A stretch of DNA of 64,000 bases, taken from positions 72,294,579-72,358,578 of the forward strand of contig OV277870.1 of the NCBI GenBank assembly GCA_922989275.2, given 5' to 3'. A program made the translations under genes and the position numbers. The stretch comes from Gari tellinella (taxonomy: Eukaryota > Mollusca > Bivalvia > Cardiida > Psammobiidae). Positions 42,891 to 55,100 of this stretch are shown here, piece after piece; the stretch's first letter is position 1; each line of letters starts with the position of its first letter. The notes beneath the pieces are model-generated. The model saw only the letters and a program-made list of their open reading frames with translations. It did not search any database and was not told the origin of the DNA.

Positions 42891-43108
42891 TTAACCCCTT
42901 CACTGCCTTACCCCGAGTACAGTAGTTATTTGCAAACAGTTTGGATCCTGATCAGACGCCGCGTAACGCGGCGTCTGACCAGGATCCAAACTGTTTGACA
43001 TTCGTTTCAATATTTCTTAAGTCAAAATACCTACAAATTGTTTAAGAAATAGAAGCAGACGACAATTGTTTAAATTTGATGACGTCATGGCAGTAAAGGT
43101 GTCAAACG
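42891..43108. mobile_element. Core-A1 MITE, same subtype as the exonic copy
   Basis: TTAACCCCTTCACTGCCTTA with CCCGAGTACAGTAGTTATTT, hairpin at 42932-42998, and GATGACGTCATGGCAGTAAA. It matches the copy in gene B exon 1 nearly end to end. Confidence 0.85.
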
Positions 43109-43236
43109 GCTATTAAGAAGAAGACACCAAGACAATCTTTACAACACGCAAAAGTGACAAACAGTAAAATGTCTTTCGTGTTATTTTCAGCACCTTTTTT
43201 TCTTTTCCTGTTTTTTTTTTTATTATTATTATTATA

Positions 43237-43409
43237 TACAGTGGAAACTCGATACTTGGAACTCGATTAAATCGGTTTACCAGTATTTCGCCTTTAGAAG
43301 TCGAAGATACCCGTTTTTCAAAGTTAAAACGTGACCAAGCCACGTTTTAGCTTTGAAATAAAGGTATGCTCGAACTAACAAGAGCTCGAAGTATCGAGTT
43401 TCGACTGTA
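43237..43409. mobile_element. Fold-back element D, intact copy
   Basis: TACAGTGGAAACTCGATACT to AGTATCGAGTTTCGACTGTA with a TA-rich flank. The inner palindrome is GTTAAAACGTGACC..GCCACGTTTTAGC. Confidence 0.86.
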
Positions 43410-43815
43410 TACACACAAAAATTATGTTCGATATATTATAGAATATTTACATTCACCCTGTAAAGTCTCTATGTAATCGTATTAAAAATATGCAGGTCAA
43501 TTCTCGATGAACCTACGAATCGAATCCGGTTCCAGCCAGTTAGAAAGAGGGCGGAGTCTCCGCCGCGTAGAAAATCTTCCATACGGCGGAGAGATACCGA
43601 CCAAGTTAGGATCTACTTTTAGATTATCCGTTTGGGTATCTCGAAACCCCTATTTAAAGTCGCAGACAGTTCAATTAAAATCAAATTGCGATAAAAAAAA
43701 ATGCTGTTTTTAAGGGAGGTTATCATATTACGCTCCGTCATTAAAGCTGTATGCGTTCTCTCCCTTCTCCGAGTGAGCGGTGTTCTATTTATAGATTAGA
43801 CAAGTTGTCTTCCAA

Positions 43816-44205
43816 TTACGGTTTGAAATTGACAAGTTCAAACAATTTGTTCACCAGAATTACATAGGAAAGTCGCTCAAACATAAAGCAAAATAATGCA
43901 TTCACACTTACTAAATTGGTAACCAAAATGTCGGGTGAATGATGACTCTGAAACTTCTCCAAATCTTTACTCTTTAATTCACAATCTTCTTCGTTAACTC
44001 TAATTACAACTCTGATTATCAAAACATGTTTATATGTATATGACGTAACGACGCGCGACGTATTGGCGGTCGCGCCACGACGTCGCACGACGTTACGCAA
44101 TCCCGACAGTAATGTTCCGATATGACATATTGAAACTAGGCTATGTGTATCGGATATGCCACAGATAGCCGCGGGTGTGTGTACACGCTGACTGTGTAGT
44201 CGCAT
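43816..44205 (-). other. Possible exon of an unidentified minus-strand gene
   Basis: An open frame of 129 codons crosses a CpG-rich block (44040-44100) and includes VIRVNEEDCELKSKDLEKF. A strong donor, GTAAGT, follows ..PDILVTNL at about 43916-43911. No partner exon was found, and the N-terminal half is low-complexity CpG DNA. Weak support only. Confidence 0.2.
44040..44100. other. CpG-dense imperfect palindrome
   Basis: CGTAACGACGCGCGACG is mirrored by CGTCGCACGACGTTACG around GGCGGTCGCGCCACG. Its CpG density is far above the AT-rich surroundings. Confidence 0.6.
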
Positions 44206-44564
44206 TTCAGCGTTGCTATTCGCGTTGCTATGTGTAAAGCATGTATAAAAACTTGCGCCACCTAATTGTTTAAAATATGCTTAGATAATGGATATTCAGA
44301 TTGAAATTTTTGTTTTAGTTTCTTACGAGCGTTCTTAAAGCACAGCGAGAAAGTTTACTGCGTAAAACCCTGAAATTATCATGCAGATACAGTACATGTA
44401 GTAAGGACTACTTTTGACACCATATTTAGAAACTGGAATGGCTATTACATCGATATTACATCTATCAAACCCATTTGGCCGGTATATGATATATTCATAT
44501 ACATGAAAACAAATCTGGTCAAACTACACATTAAATGGATGACAGAAAATAAAAATATAAATAT

Positions 44565-44698
44565 AAGGAATAAACAACATCTTTTTACCGCTCATGACGG
44601 TATGACTACATTAGCTTCGGGCGTTTACAAAACTTACCCCCTGCGAAGCTAATGTAGTCATACCGTCATGAACGTCAAAAAGATGTTGTTTATTCCTA
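44565..44698. mobile_element. Palindromic element H
   Basis: The arms AGGAATAAACAACATCTTTT and AAAAGATGTTGTTTATTCCT are joined through CATGACGGTATGACTACATT and its complement. Confidence 0.82.
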
Positions 44699-44971
44699 TA
44701 ATAAAATATTTAACATATACTGTAAGGTGTAGAGTGGGATGGATCTCCGACCCACACGCACCTATTCACGGAGATAATAAAATATTGAACTGAAGAAAAA
44801 AAAATGGTACAAAACGGTGACAATCTCACAACAAAGTTTAACATTTTCTCTTAAAATGGCTTGAAGTTCAGTTTGTAAGTTTATTTTGTTCCCTCCACCC
44901 CAAGACAATTGAAATCACAATTAAATCAGGTCACTATAAGAATTAGGTAAGCCCTTGAGATTAGTTTGTTA

Positions 44972-45173
44972 TTCCCTTCACTGCCATAGCGCTTGCTTGA
45001 AACAACCGTCGTCTGCTTTAATTTGCAAATTCAAGTCTTAGACAGTTTGTACTTAAATTAGTGTTAAACAGTCTGGATCCTGATCAGACGCCGCGTAACG
45101 CGGCGACTGATCAGAATCCAAACTGTTTGCCAATAGCCACTATACCCGGGGTAAAGCAGTGAAAGGGGTTTAA
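44972..45173. mobile_element. Core-A1 MITE
   Basis: TTATTCCCTTCACTGCCATA to AGCAGTGAAAGGGGTTTAA. Hairpin at 45066-45131, loop GCCGCGTAACGCGGC with one mismatch outside it. Confidence 0.8.
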
Positions 45174-45420
45174 CTCTTTCCTCCCTGAAACTTTAAATGG
45201 ACAATTCCAGTTTCCCTTTTAGTTTAGTCCATTTCTGACTTTTAAGGGTTGTTTTTGTGAATGTTTGGCATTGTGACAAACAGTGAAGACCCTGATCAGA
45301 GGGCTCCTTTCGGAGCCCTCTGATCAGGGTCTTTACTGTTTGCATAGGACAAGTGTACTATTCACATGTACACTGTTTGAAAAGCACGCCTATATGCGGG
45401 ACTAGGGTTCAAAGAGTTAA
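45170..45420. mobile_element. Core-A11 MITE abutting the previous element
   Basis: TTAACTCTTTCCTCCCTGAA to GGGTTCAAAGAGTTAA. Hairpin GTGAAGACCCTGATCAGAGG with loop CTCCTTTCGGAG at 45280-45345. Confidence 0.88.
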
Positions 45421-45740
45421 AGAGTACACTATACAACTGTGCCAAAACTATTAGTGTCCTATTCTCTATTTGACAAATCTTTTAATCCTTCTGCTGTTTC
45501 AGTTCATGTATTTCGATTTCCTAACGGATTGAAATTTCAAATCTTTAACATGTTAGATCTATGTTAAAAATACTTTAATCAAAATCATTTTTAAAATCGA
45601 TTAACGAAAAAAGAAAAGGTCTTCCACATGTCAGAATTTACATCGTGAGGAATCAGACCCCCGTTCTTGTAGAGTGTTTAGACAAAAAATACGATTAGAA
45701 ACACTAACAGAAGACAATAAAACAGCAGACGACCGGTGCT

Positions 45741-45938
45741 TTAACCCTTATCGTGCTAAACCCGACTTGGTTAACATTTGCAAACAGTTTGGATCCAGAT
45801 CAGACGCCGCTGATCTGAAACCAAAGTGTTTAATACTCGTTTTCAGGTTCTTTTACTTAAAAAATGTATAAAACTAAATTTAACCAATTTTGCAGACGAT
45901 AATTTCAAAGCAGACAATATTACAGCAATATAAGGGTA
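45741..45938. mobile_element. Core-A1 MITE, hairpin shortened
   Basis: TTAACCCTTATCGTGCTAAA to GCAATATAAGGGTAAA. GTTTGGATCCAGATCAGACG has lost its partner loop. It ends about 110 bp before the LRR gene ATG. Confidence 0.75.
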
Positions 45939-46047
45939 AAAAGGGATTTAATTATTAATTTAAGTCGTCAGGTCACGACTCTGAGTCTATAGTGTGCGTT
46001 TGATGTAATAAGAGGTGACAAAGTGTAGGGAGTTTATATTGTCCAAG

Positions 46048-46135
46048 ATGCTGTGGCTGACTAGTGCTGTGATTCTGGGTATTGTGGGCGGGGCCATCAG
46101 TCAGACAATGCCCACGGGATGTACTCACGACAAAG
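46048..46135 (+). CDS. LRR gene exon 1 (signal peptide)
   Basis: This exon has 88 nt encoding MLWLTSAVILGIVGGAISQT and nine more residues including Cys25. It ends AAAG|GTGATC (phase 1). The donor is weak, but the joined frame into exon 2 (..HDK-G-LYEC) is exact and supplies a proper secretion signal. Confidence 0.72.
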
Positions 46136-49100
46136 GTGATCAAATAATTATAGTTGCACAGTAGGATTATCTAATTAAGAAATAATAAATTCATACCAGT
46201 GTTTTATCGTGCAATCAAACACTGGTAGGAGTTGAGATGCGTAGTAATTTAATCACGAGGCCTTTAGGTTGAGTGGTTATTTACAAGCATCTCAACGACT
46301 ACCCGTGTTCGATTGTTAGGTAAAACACTGATATTCATTTATTATTTCGATTCTAACACATAATTTAACCTTAATTTGCACCGAAGCAACGGCGCTACAT
46401 GTCTTGGCGTACGCATTTTCGAAGCCATATGACGTCACGTTTTAGCGCGTGAGTGGTCTATTGAAAATTCAAACACTGAAACGTTCGTTCTTTGTTTATA
46501 TAGGGGCGTGCGCGAAGTGTGCTAGAATTAGTTGGTGTTTGCTCATACAGAGGAGAAAACATTAACGTTAATATTTACAGCTTCTTTTTTATTTTTATTT
46601 TCTCAGAACATGGCTAAGAATGTTATATAAGGTGTAAAATGAACATATATGTTTAAAGATATTTCCCGTTCAAGCGAAATTAAACTCAAACGCAATTTAA
46701 TAAAATGCATAAAATGACACTCTATTAAAAATGGAAGAATTCATAATTATATGTGTGGCAAACAGTTTGGAACTGAATTGTTATGCAATGGGCACACGGG
46801 GCCCCGTCTTACGAAATATCGTATGACAAATATTGTCGTAAGTCTAATTCTAAAATTCACAATTTTTATGTATTTCTCCATCTAATCCTGTCTTGAGACA
46901 TCTCTTTGGAATCGTCTTGAAAAGACGATTCCAAAGAAATGTTACAAGACAGAATAAGATAGAGAAATAAGAAGTTAAATGTATTTTAAAGTTTTGACTT
47001 GCGACCGTGTTTGTCGTACGACGTTTCATAGTGACGGACCCAAGGACATTAGCATAAACTCGATAGTTGGCAAAGAATAACATGGACGCCCTGGAGGGCA
47101 ATTTTGACTTGCGACTAGTGACTGATGACTTTTGACTTATGAATAATGACTTTTGATTTGTGATTTATAGTTTCATTACGAATTTATAGAAAAAATGTTA
47201 TTTTTTTGTTAAACATGGCCGGGATTTATAATTGATTATTTGTTGTGGACCATTACGACAGATAGAGTACCCATTGAACGATATACACACTTGCAACTTA
47301 AAACTGTTTTGAACATATCACATTAAGTATGTATAAGAGAACCTTTGTCTCTAAGTCGCTCACTTGAGAAACCTGCTATAATTTTTAAAGTTGATAAGGT
47401 ACATTTCATACGAAATATTCATCTCTAATTTTCATTAAAAGACAAGAAGATTTTGATTGCAATTTAAGGGACAATGATACTCTTTTCAGTTTTATACTTA
47501 AATTCTAACACACCTGGAGCACCCCCTATATAAACAAAGAAGGAACGTATCTGTGTTTAAATTCTCAATAAAACACGCACGCGCTGTACATAACGTCATA
47601 CCGTAACGTCATATGGCTTCGAAAATGCGTATGCCAAGAAATATAGTGACGTTGCGTCGGTGCAAACTGTGGTTAAATTGAAGTGTTATAATCGAATTAA
47701 TAAATAAATACTAGTGTTTTATCGTGCAATAAAAAACTGGAATTAATTTATTGTTTCGATTGAGTCGATTAGTCGTTGAGATGCTTGCAATTAAATCACT
47801 CGACCTTCGGCCTCGTGATTTCATTACTACGGATCTCAACTCCAACCCGTGTTTTATTGCACGATAAAACACTGGTATGAATTTATTATTTCTTAATTTA
47901 ATGATATATCTTTGATTAACTGTTTGTAATTGCAAGTTTTAAGTCCCAATTTGCAAGTCACTAATCACTGGTCACAAGTTTTACGTCACAAGTTGTGACT
48001 AACAAGTTGCAAGTCACAAAATGTAAGTCACTTGTCATAAGTTGTAAATAGAATAAATTCTTCCTCATTATTTATTTAAAACATCTCTTGATCATTTTAG
48101 GAAAGCAAGCTATGAGTCATTGGATATACTGTACTTTGTTTGAATATTTCACAATTTGTATTTCTATCTGTAAAAAAATCTGTCTTAAAGACAAAAAATA
48201 CATATTAAAGTGCCAAAACCGGTCATGTAGCACACATTTATAACACGGAGAAATCACCAAAAGTTTTAAATCCATTGAATGCTACATTCTTATGTTCATA
48301 CAGGGCTCCAGATAAGGGGGGTATTTCAAAAACTAAAATCTTTATTTCTCATTTAAACCCTATGGTGTCACTACTCATTAGAATCGTCTCTTTGAGACGA
48401 TTCTAATGAGTAGTAACACCATAGGGTTTGGTGGTAAAATGAGTGAGAAAGTGTTAGATTTGTTCAAATAACTCCCTCTTATCTGGAGCACTGTTCATAG
48501 AGATGTTACTCGTTGGTAAAAACAATGTATTACCTTTCAATGTTCATGTGTACCAATTATAACATATCTAAGAATATTACAATGTAGAATCCAATAGATT
48601 TGAAAATGTTGGTGAATTCTCAGAACTTTCGCATTTTGATAATTACCCCAGGTTTCGTCTACAGGACCTAGACACGTGTAAAAGTTCTCAAACTTCGTAA
48701 AGTGAACCCATTGGCAATAAATTAATATTTCCAAATTTGGATGGAATCGAACAAAAATGTTGGAAGTTATGCGATGAGAAAGTGATAGAACTGGGGAGGT
48801 TTAACTTTGAGTAGTTGATATGCGGCTACCGTATCGGCTCTCCACCAATGCAAAGTGTGTTCAGATCTAACCCTAAATAGTCCGGAATGGATTTGTTGGA
48901 AACGGAAATTGCCCATTTGATGCTCCAAGGGTGAATGAGAATCTTTGAGTTATTGTAGAGGAGTTTTACTATTAATATTCTTGTTGTGTGACGGACTAGA
49001 GGTTGAAATATTCCAGCTCCGACTGAGATTCGAACTTTTGTCTCCTGCATGTAAGATGAACTCTCTTCCACGTCGATATAAAAAGCTGACTCTTATATCG

Positions 49101-52100
49101 ACGTAGCCTATCATTCAGGGGATGCGGGGCCGAGTCCCGGTCTGAGCTGGAATATTTACAGCCTGCCAGAATTGCATCTAAGAATGATTTACTTCTATGC
49201 ATGCATGTTATCCATACCTCTGTTGCTATTTGCTTCAGGATTATATGAGTGTAGTTACACCACGCTGAGCTCCAACAGCAAGATACCACTTGGTATATCT
49301 GACTTTTCCAATCCTGATTGTCAACGTCTTCGTCTGACCAACGTGCCAGCCTCTTTGGCCACGGCTATACTTGACTCCACCTTCTACAGCATGAGCACCG
49401 CCTCTTTCGACACCAACTGGCCAATGACGCTGGAGCTGGTCTGTTCATCAGGCAGCGCCCTCGCACTCGGTTCCGCTGCTCTAGACAACGCGATTCACGT
49501 GAAAGACTTCAAAATCATCAACTGTGCACTCACAGCCAATGCAAATGCATTTTCGTAAGTTGAAAAATATTGTCAGTTAGCAATAGTTTCCATTTGATCA
49601 ATATCATCTTAAACATCGCTAACCATTCACCTTTGAAACTTTAAATGGACAATTTCAATATTCAGTTAAATAATAAATATAGCCCATTTAGGGTTATTTC
49701 TGCATTTATATTTCAATATGACAAACAGTGCAGACCCTAATCAGGAGTCCTAGGACAAGAATACTTTTCACATGTAATAGACAAGTATACTCGTCGCTAG
49801 AGTAGAATGTGTTAACAAATTCACTGCCAAGTCTAATTGCAGGTTACATTTATGACCCTTGATGCAGGGAGATACAAACATTCACACCATTCTGCATCAA
49901 TGGCCATAAATTGCTTATTATTACATCACTCAATCAGTACGCCTCTTAACGCCTTTATTTACTCCTCCACTAAAGAAAATAGTTCCACTTTATACCATAA
50001 GAAATGTTTTCTTTTTAGTAGATAGGGGCTTTAAAGTACTTTCAACCTGCTTTAAAAGACCACCTGGTCTCAAAACTAGAAACAGGCAACACAATAATGT
50101 TAACTTATTTCTAAAAGTTGTCCTTTTCTACATTGTAAGTCAAAGTTGTCCAAATCACTGCTGTCCATTGCAATAAGTTTTGGGCCTTATAAGTACAGTG
50201 GAGAATCTGTTATTCTTTCCCAATAAACGCGTTTACGCTAAAACTATTATTTGCAGTGCAAACTGTTTGCCACCAAGATAAACAAGAATTATCAGAATTG
50301 TCCAAAAGTTGTTCTTTTCTTCGTTTTAGTGCTTTGCATTTGCGTACGTTTGCGTTTAAACGGGAAAGAATAACAGATTCTCCACTGTACCCTAATAACA
50401 CGTGACCAGGCTCCAAGGTGTGCAACACTCAATTCAAAACCAGTCATCAAAATATCAAAAATACTGTTATTTTTTATAATGTAATGCACTATGTTTGAAT
50501 TGCAATTCGTTGAAATGAAAAAGAATGTTTGCAAATGTTTGACATCGATTGACTCAAGTATAAGCTACGAAATAGTAAATTATTCTAAAACGCCATAACT
50601 TGTTTCTAGTTTTGAAGACAGATGATCACTTAATGAGGATTAAATTAGAACAGAATAAGGTACATTATGCCTTTCTGTCAGTCTGCTTTAAACTACGAGG
50701 GTAGTTCAAAAAGTTTTGATACTGGACCAATAACTTCATTATTATAAGTGCAAATGCATGTGTGATATATCATTTTAAAGATCAATTCTTTGCCGACACG
50801 GTGATATCAAAAACAGTAAGGTCGCATTACTTGATCAGCCCCAACATGAACCTTAATGACCCTCCTCGAGGACACTGGACCATTTTTGTGTATATTTGAG
50901 TTAATTTTCTAAACACAATTTGATACTATATTTATTATTACGGCTTTATTATTTTGAATAAGTTTATGCAATTTTCTGTCAAATACAATAAGACAATTAT
51001 GCAAACGCTACGAAGTTTTAAATGTTATTATTACATAAAATATAAAAAATAGAGCTAATTCTAAAGACGTACTGAAAATATGATAAAAACTTGATCGCCT
51101 CTTATGTATAAAAGTAGTTAGGGAAACTACAAACTCTTTTTTTTATTATTAAACCAGGCTATAATTGAAGCCATTGAAAAAGGGTTTCATGTTTTAAAAT
51201 CAAAATGTAGATATACGGATCTCGAACATTTTCATAGCGTTCGAAAAAAACATGTCCACTTTCGTCATTAGCAAAATAAGAAATGTTGATTTTGAAAAAA
51301 TGAGATTTTAGACAGTCAACACTTTCAATAGAAATAAAATTTTATTTACATTAAAATTTAGACATAAAGTGATATATTTCCAAAAACAATCTGGAAATTG
51401 TACTCTTTAAGAAGTTATTAGGTCAAAAAGTAATGTCTGAAAAGTGCTATGTTCCAGTGTCCTCGAGCAGGGGTCATTTAGGTTCATGTTGTGACTCATA
51501 GAGTTATGTGATATTATCGTGCATTATACCATCGTGTAGGCAAAGAATTTCTCTTTAAAATGATATATCACACATGCATTTTGCACTCATGATATTGAAG
51601 TTATTGATCCAGTTTCAAAACTATTTGAACACCCCTCGTATCTTCGGCTAGGGTATAGAAAACATGTCTTATGATGCATAGATCTAATTACAACTGTATT
51701 AAAACGAATTATTTCTTCAGTGAAAGAATAAAATAAAGGCGTAAAAAGGCGTATATATGGAAAACTGTGTTAAACTATACCACTGTAATTGAGTGCATAT
51801 ACAGTTTGAAAGGTGCTATTATCATCTCCAACATGAATGAACCTTAACGCATGTAATGTAGAAAAGAAGAAAATAATATCCCAACTGTTTGATATTAATT
51901 TCAATATTTTTGAAGTAGAAAGAAATAATAATACTCAGTTCAGACACGATAAAATGTTTAAGTTTGATAAAGAAGTTATAATAATTGTTATGTTTCAGAA
52001 ATCTGAACGCACTGGACCGCCTGACCATTGCAAACGGAAGCATAGTCTCCATGGATTCTACAGCCTTCACTACTACGACCATCGCGAAATTGGCCAGCCC

Positions 52101-55100
52101 CACTCCTTCATATCCGATCCGCACTGGCGCTTTGATAATCAAAGACTCCAAGGTTACAGGCGGGACCCTTCCAGCTAGTCTGTTTCAGCCTCAGAGCAAA
52201 GTTGTCACGATGGTGCTGGAGGTAAGCCGGTTTGACACCCCGTTCTCACCACCTTACTCTTTCAGTACTAAGTAATTCGTGTGGTTTATTGTGTTCCCAT
52301 GTGGTTCATTTTAGTTACCAAAACTTGAACCAGTCTACTTATAATTCTGGGTAGCTTCATAATTATTGGTATAAATTAGAAAACAGTGTAGTCCCTGACC
52401 AGATGGCTCCCATAGGAGCCCTATGATCTGGGTCTACACTGTTTCAAATGTAGTGGGTACATTTTAAAAAGATCCATGGTGTTGAAAGAGTTTGTCGACA
52501 TGCGAATGGTCGATAAGTAGAGCTCTTTCAAAACATGGTTGATTGGTTGACTGATTGATTGGTTGGATTTGGGTTTAAAGACATCTCCTGACGACCTTTT
52601 GGTCATAACACCTAACCAGCTTTCAAAGCATGCCGCCACGTGCAAGTTTTGTCCTTTACTGCTATCTTGTCTAGGGATATAACCCAAGCGTTTCATGTTA
52701 GGCCCGTACCTTAAATTTGTTAGTTAGGTTAGTAAAACCCATTGAAAAAAACCTTGAGTGGGAGTATTTGAGGACCTCTCTAGACAACTTGAATTTAGTT
52801 ACCTGTAATTTCACACTAACTGAGATTGGTATACCCGTTGAAAGCTTGTGATTCATGATTTTTCTCGCATATCGAATACAATGGGGTGGGAGTCCCTCAA
52901 TGAACTGAGGAAAAGTCTTTAACGCACCACGACACATAAAATGGCCATTTGGTGCCGAGAAAACGATCACATACATTTACATGCAAACCCATAAATCTCC
53001 TCGACCAACGAGTGTGAAAATGTATGGAAAAGAATGAAAGACAGATTCTCAGGAATCTGCACGTAGAACTCACGGATTTGGTGTCCACGTCTTTGTATAT
53101 TTATTCACCAGCAGTTTGGTCTGAGGGTTTTGGGCACAAAGTTTTAGACTATGGTATAGTTACGCTTCACTGATAAAAGAACGCATGTAATGCCACCAAT
53201 GTATTTTCATAATATTTTGTCACATAATTGGCTAATTGCAGACGTTCTATGATCGATGATTGACATTTGATATTTCTTTTCAATCAGGGACTCGAACTTA
53301 CGTCATTGGATGCAACCATGTTCGCAAACTGCACCAAGATTCGATTCCTGTCCTTGGGCCACAACAGCTTCACTGAACTGCCCTCGGGACTGTTCGACTA
53401 TTTGCCGAGTTTGACCGAGTTAAAGCTGTATAACACCAGACTCGACTGCACGTGCGACAAACTATGGTTCTATGGCACCGCAAAAACCACACGAATGAAG
53501 ATACTCGGAGATGTTCTGTGCACTTCGCCGACCGACTACGTTGGTACTGATCCTTTTTCTTTGTCGTCATTACAGTGCTCCCTCCCTACAACGACCCCCA
53601 AAACCCCAAAATAAACCCCCGATTCCCTCCTTACAACAACGCTAAAGCATGCCGCTGTTCCCTAAACATGGCAATTTTGTCTAACGCTTAACTACTGCAA
53701 TATCTTCTGCTTAAAATTGTCGTCTGCTGTCTTTTCTCAAAGTGACATATTAGTGGACATTTTAGATAAGAAATATTATGAAAAATGACAAACAGCTTGA
53801 ATTCAGATCAAAGGGAAACTAACCTACGAATTCATTATTTTTAAATCATTTCATACTGTCTGCACTACTTTCAGACAAGAAGGCCATGGTGTATTACTAC
53901 TCCAACTGTGTGACGGTTCCAGAGTCCTGCTCTAGTAAGTATAACGCCGTCTTTGGAGAAAGCGTCCTGAGACATTGCGCACGTAGATAAAGAGACAGTT
54001 GTATGGACCAATGCACGAGTTGCTTTTAACTCAAAGCAAGAGGCTGTCAATTGCCTAAAATATTCGACTTAACACATTTGAACGTTTAAAAATAAACGAC
54101 ATAGGAGCTCGCTGATTAGCTAGGCAGTTTGCATATAAGATAAGTGTATTCTTCCCTTGTACTTTAAGGATACATATACTCACCACTAGGGATTAATGGG
54201 ATAACTACGGAAGCCCATTGAGGCCCTTTTGAGACAGAAGTTCTAAGTTCGAATTGTTGCCGGAATTGTTGCCGGAACATCTAAGATCTAAGACCTTAGT
54301 TCTAAGTTCTAACTTCTAAGTTCGAATTGTTGCCAGAACCATCTAAGATCTTAGATATAAGTTCTAACATCTAAGTTCTAACTTCTAAGTTCGAATAATT
54401 CGAAGTTAGAAGTTAGATCTTAGATATTTCCGGCAACACTTCGAACTTAGAAGTTAGAAGTTAGGTCTTAGATCTTAGATGTTCCGGCAACAATTTCGGC
54501 AAAATTCAAACTTAGAAGTTATAACTTTGAACTAAGGTCTTAGATCTTAGATATTCCGGCAACAATTCGAAGTTAGGAGTTAGAGCTGAAGTTCAAATGA
54601 ATGCCTTCTAACTTCTATCTCAAAAGGGCCCCAATGTGCTTCCGTAGATAACACATGCCTTTGCGTATGTACCAACCCCACTGAAATAAAATGAGCATGT
54701 ACATGTATAATGTTGTAAGAACGATGAAAGTAAAGCAGACATTTCCTTTTAGTTTAACACATAAACCAGATTACGCAGTGACATTTTAGAAGAAAAAAAA
54801 GTTAAATTTTGTTTTGTCTTATTGTGTCCAGGTCATCGATATTAAAACCTGCTCAAATTGCGACAGTTTCTTCGAAATTTTCATAACATTTGAAATTTCG
54901 CATGTTGCTAGTAAATATTCAATTATGCAAAAAAATGAAATAAAAATAGAGGGTCCCCGTACTGGAATTTTTCTTAATACATGTAGCTTGTTTTTGGGTA
55001 TACCCCCTTATTATCCATGCAGAGACACGTGCTTTTGATAATAAAATCCCAGAAGAACCCGCTTCAGCTTTGTAGTTTACCTAATTTGTTGAACTATACA

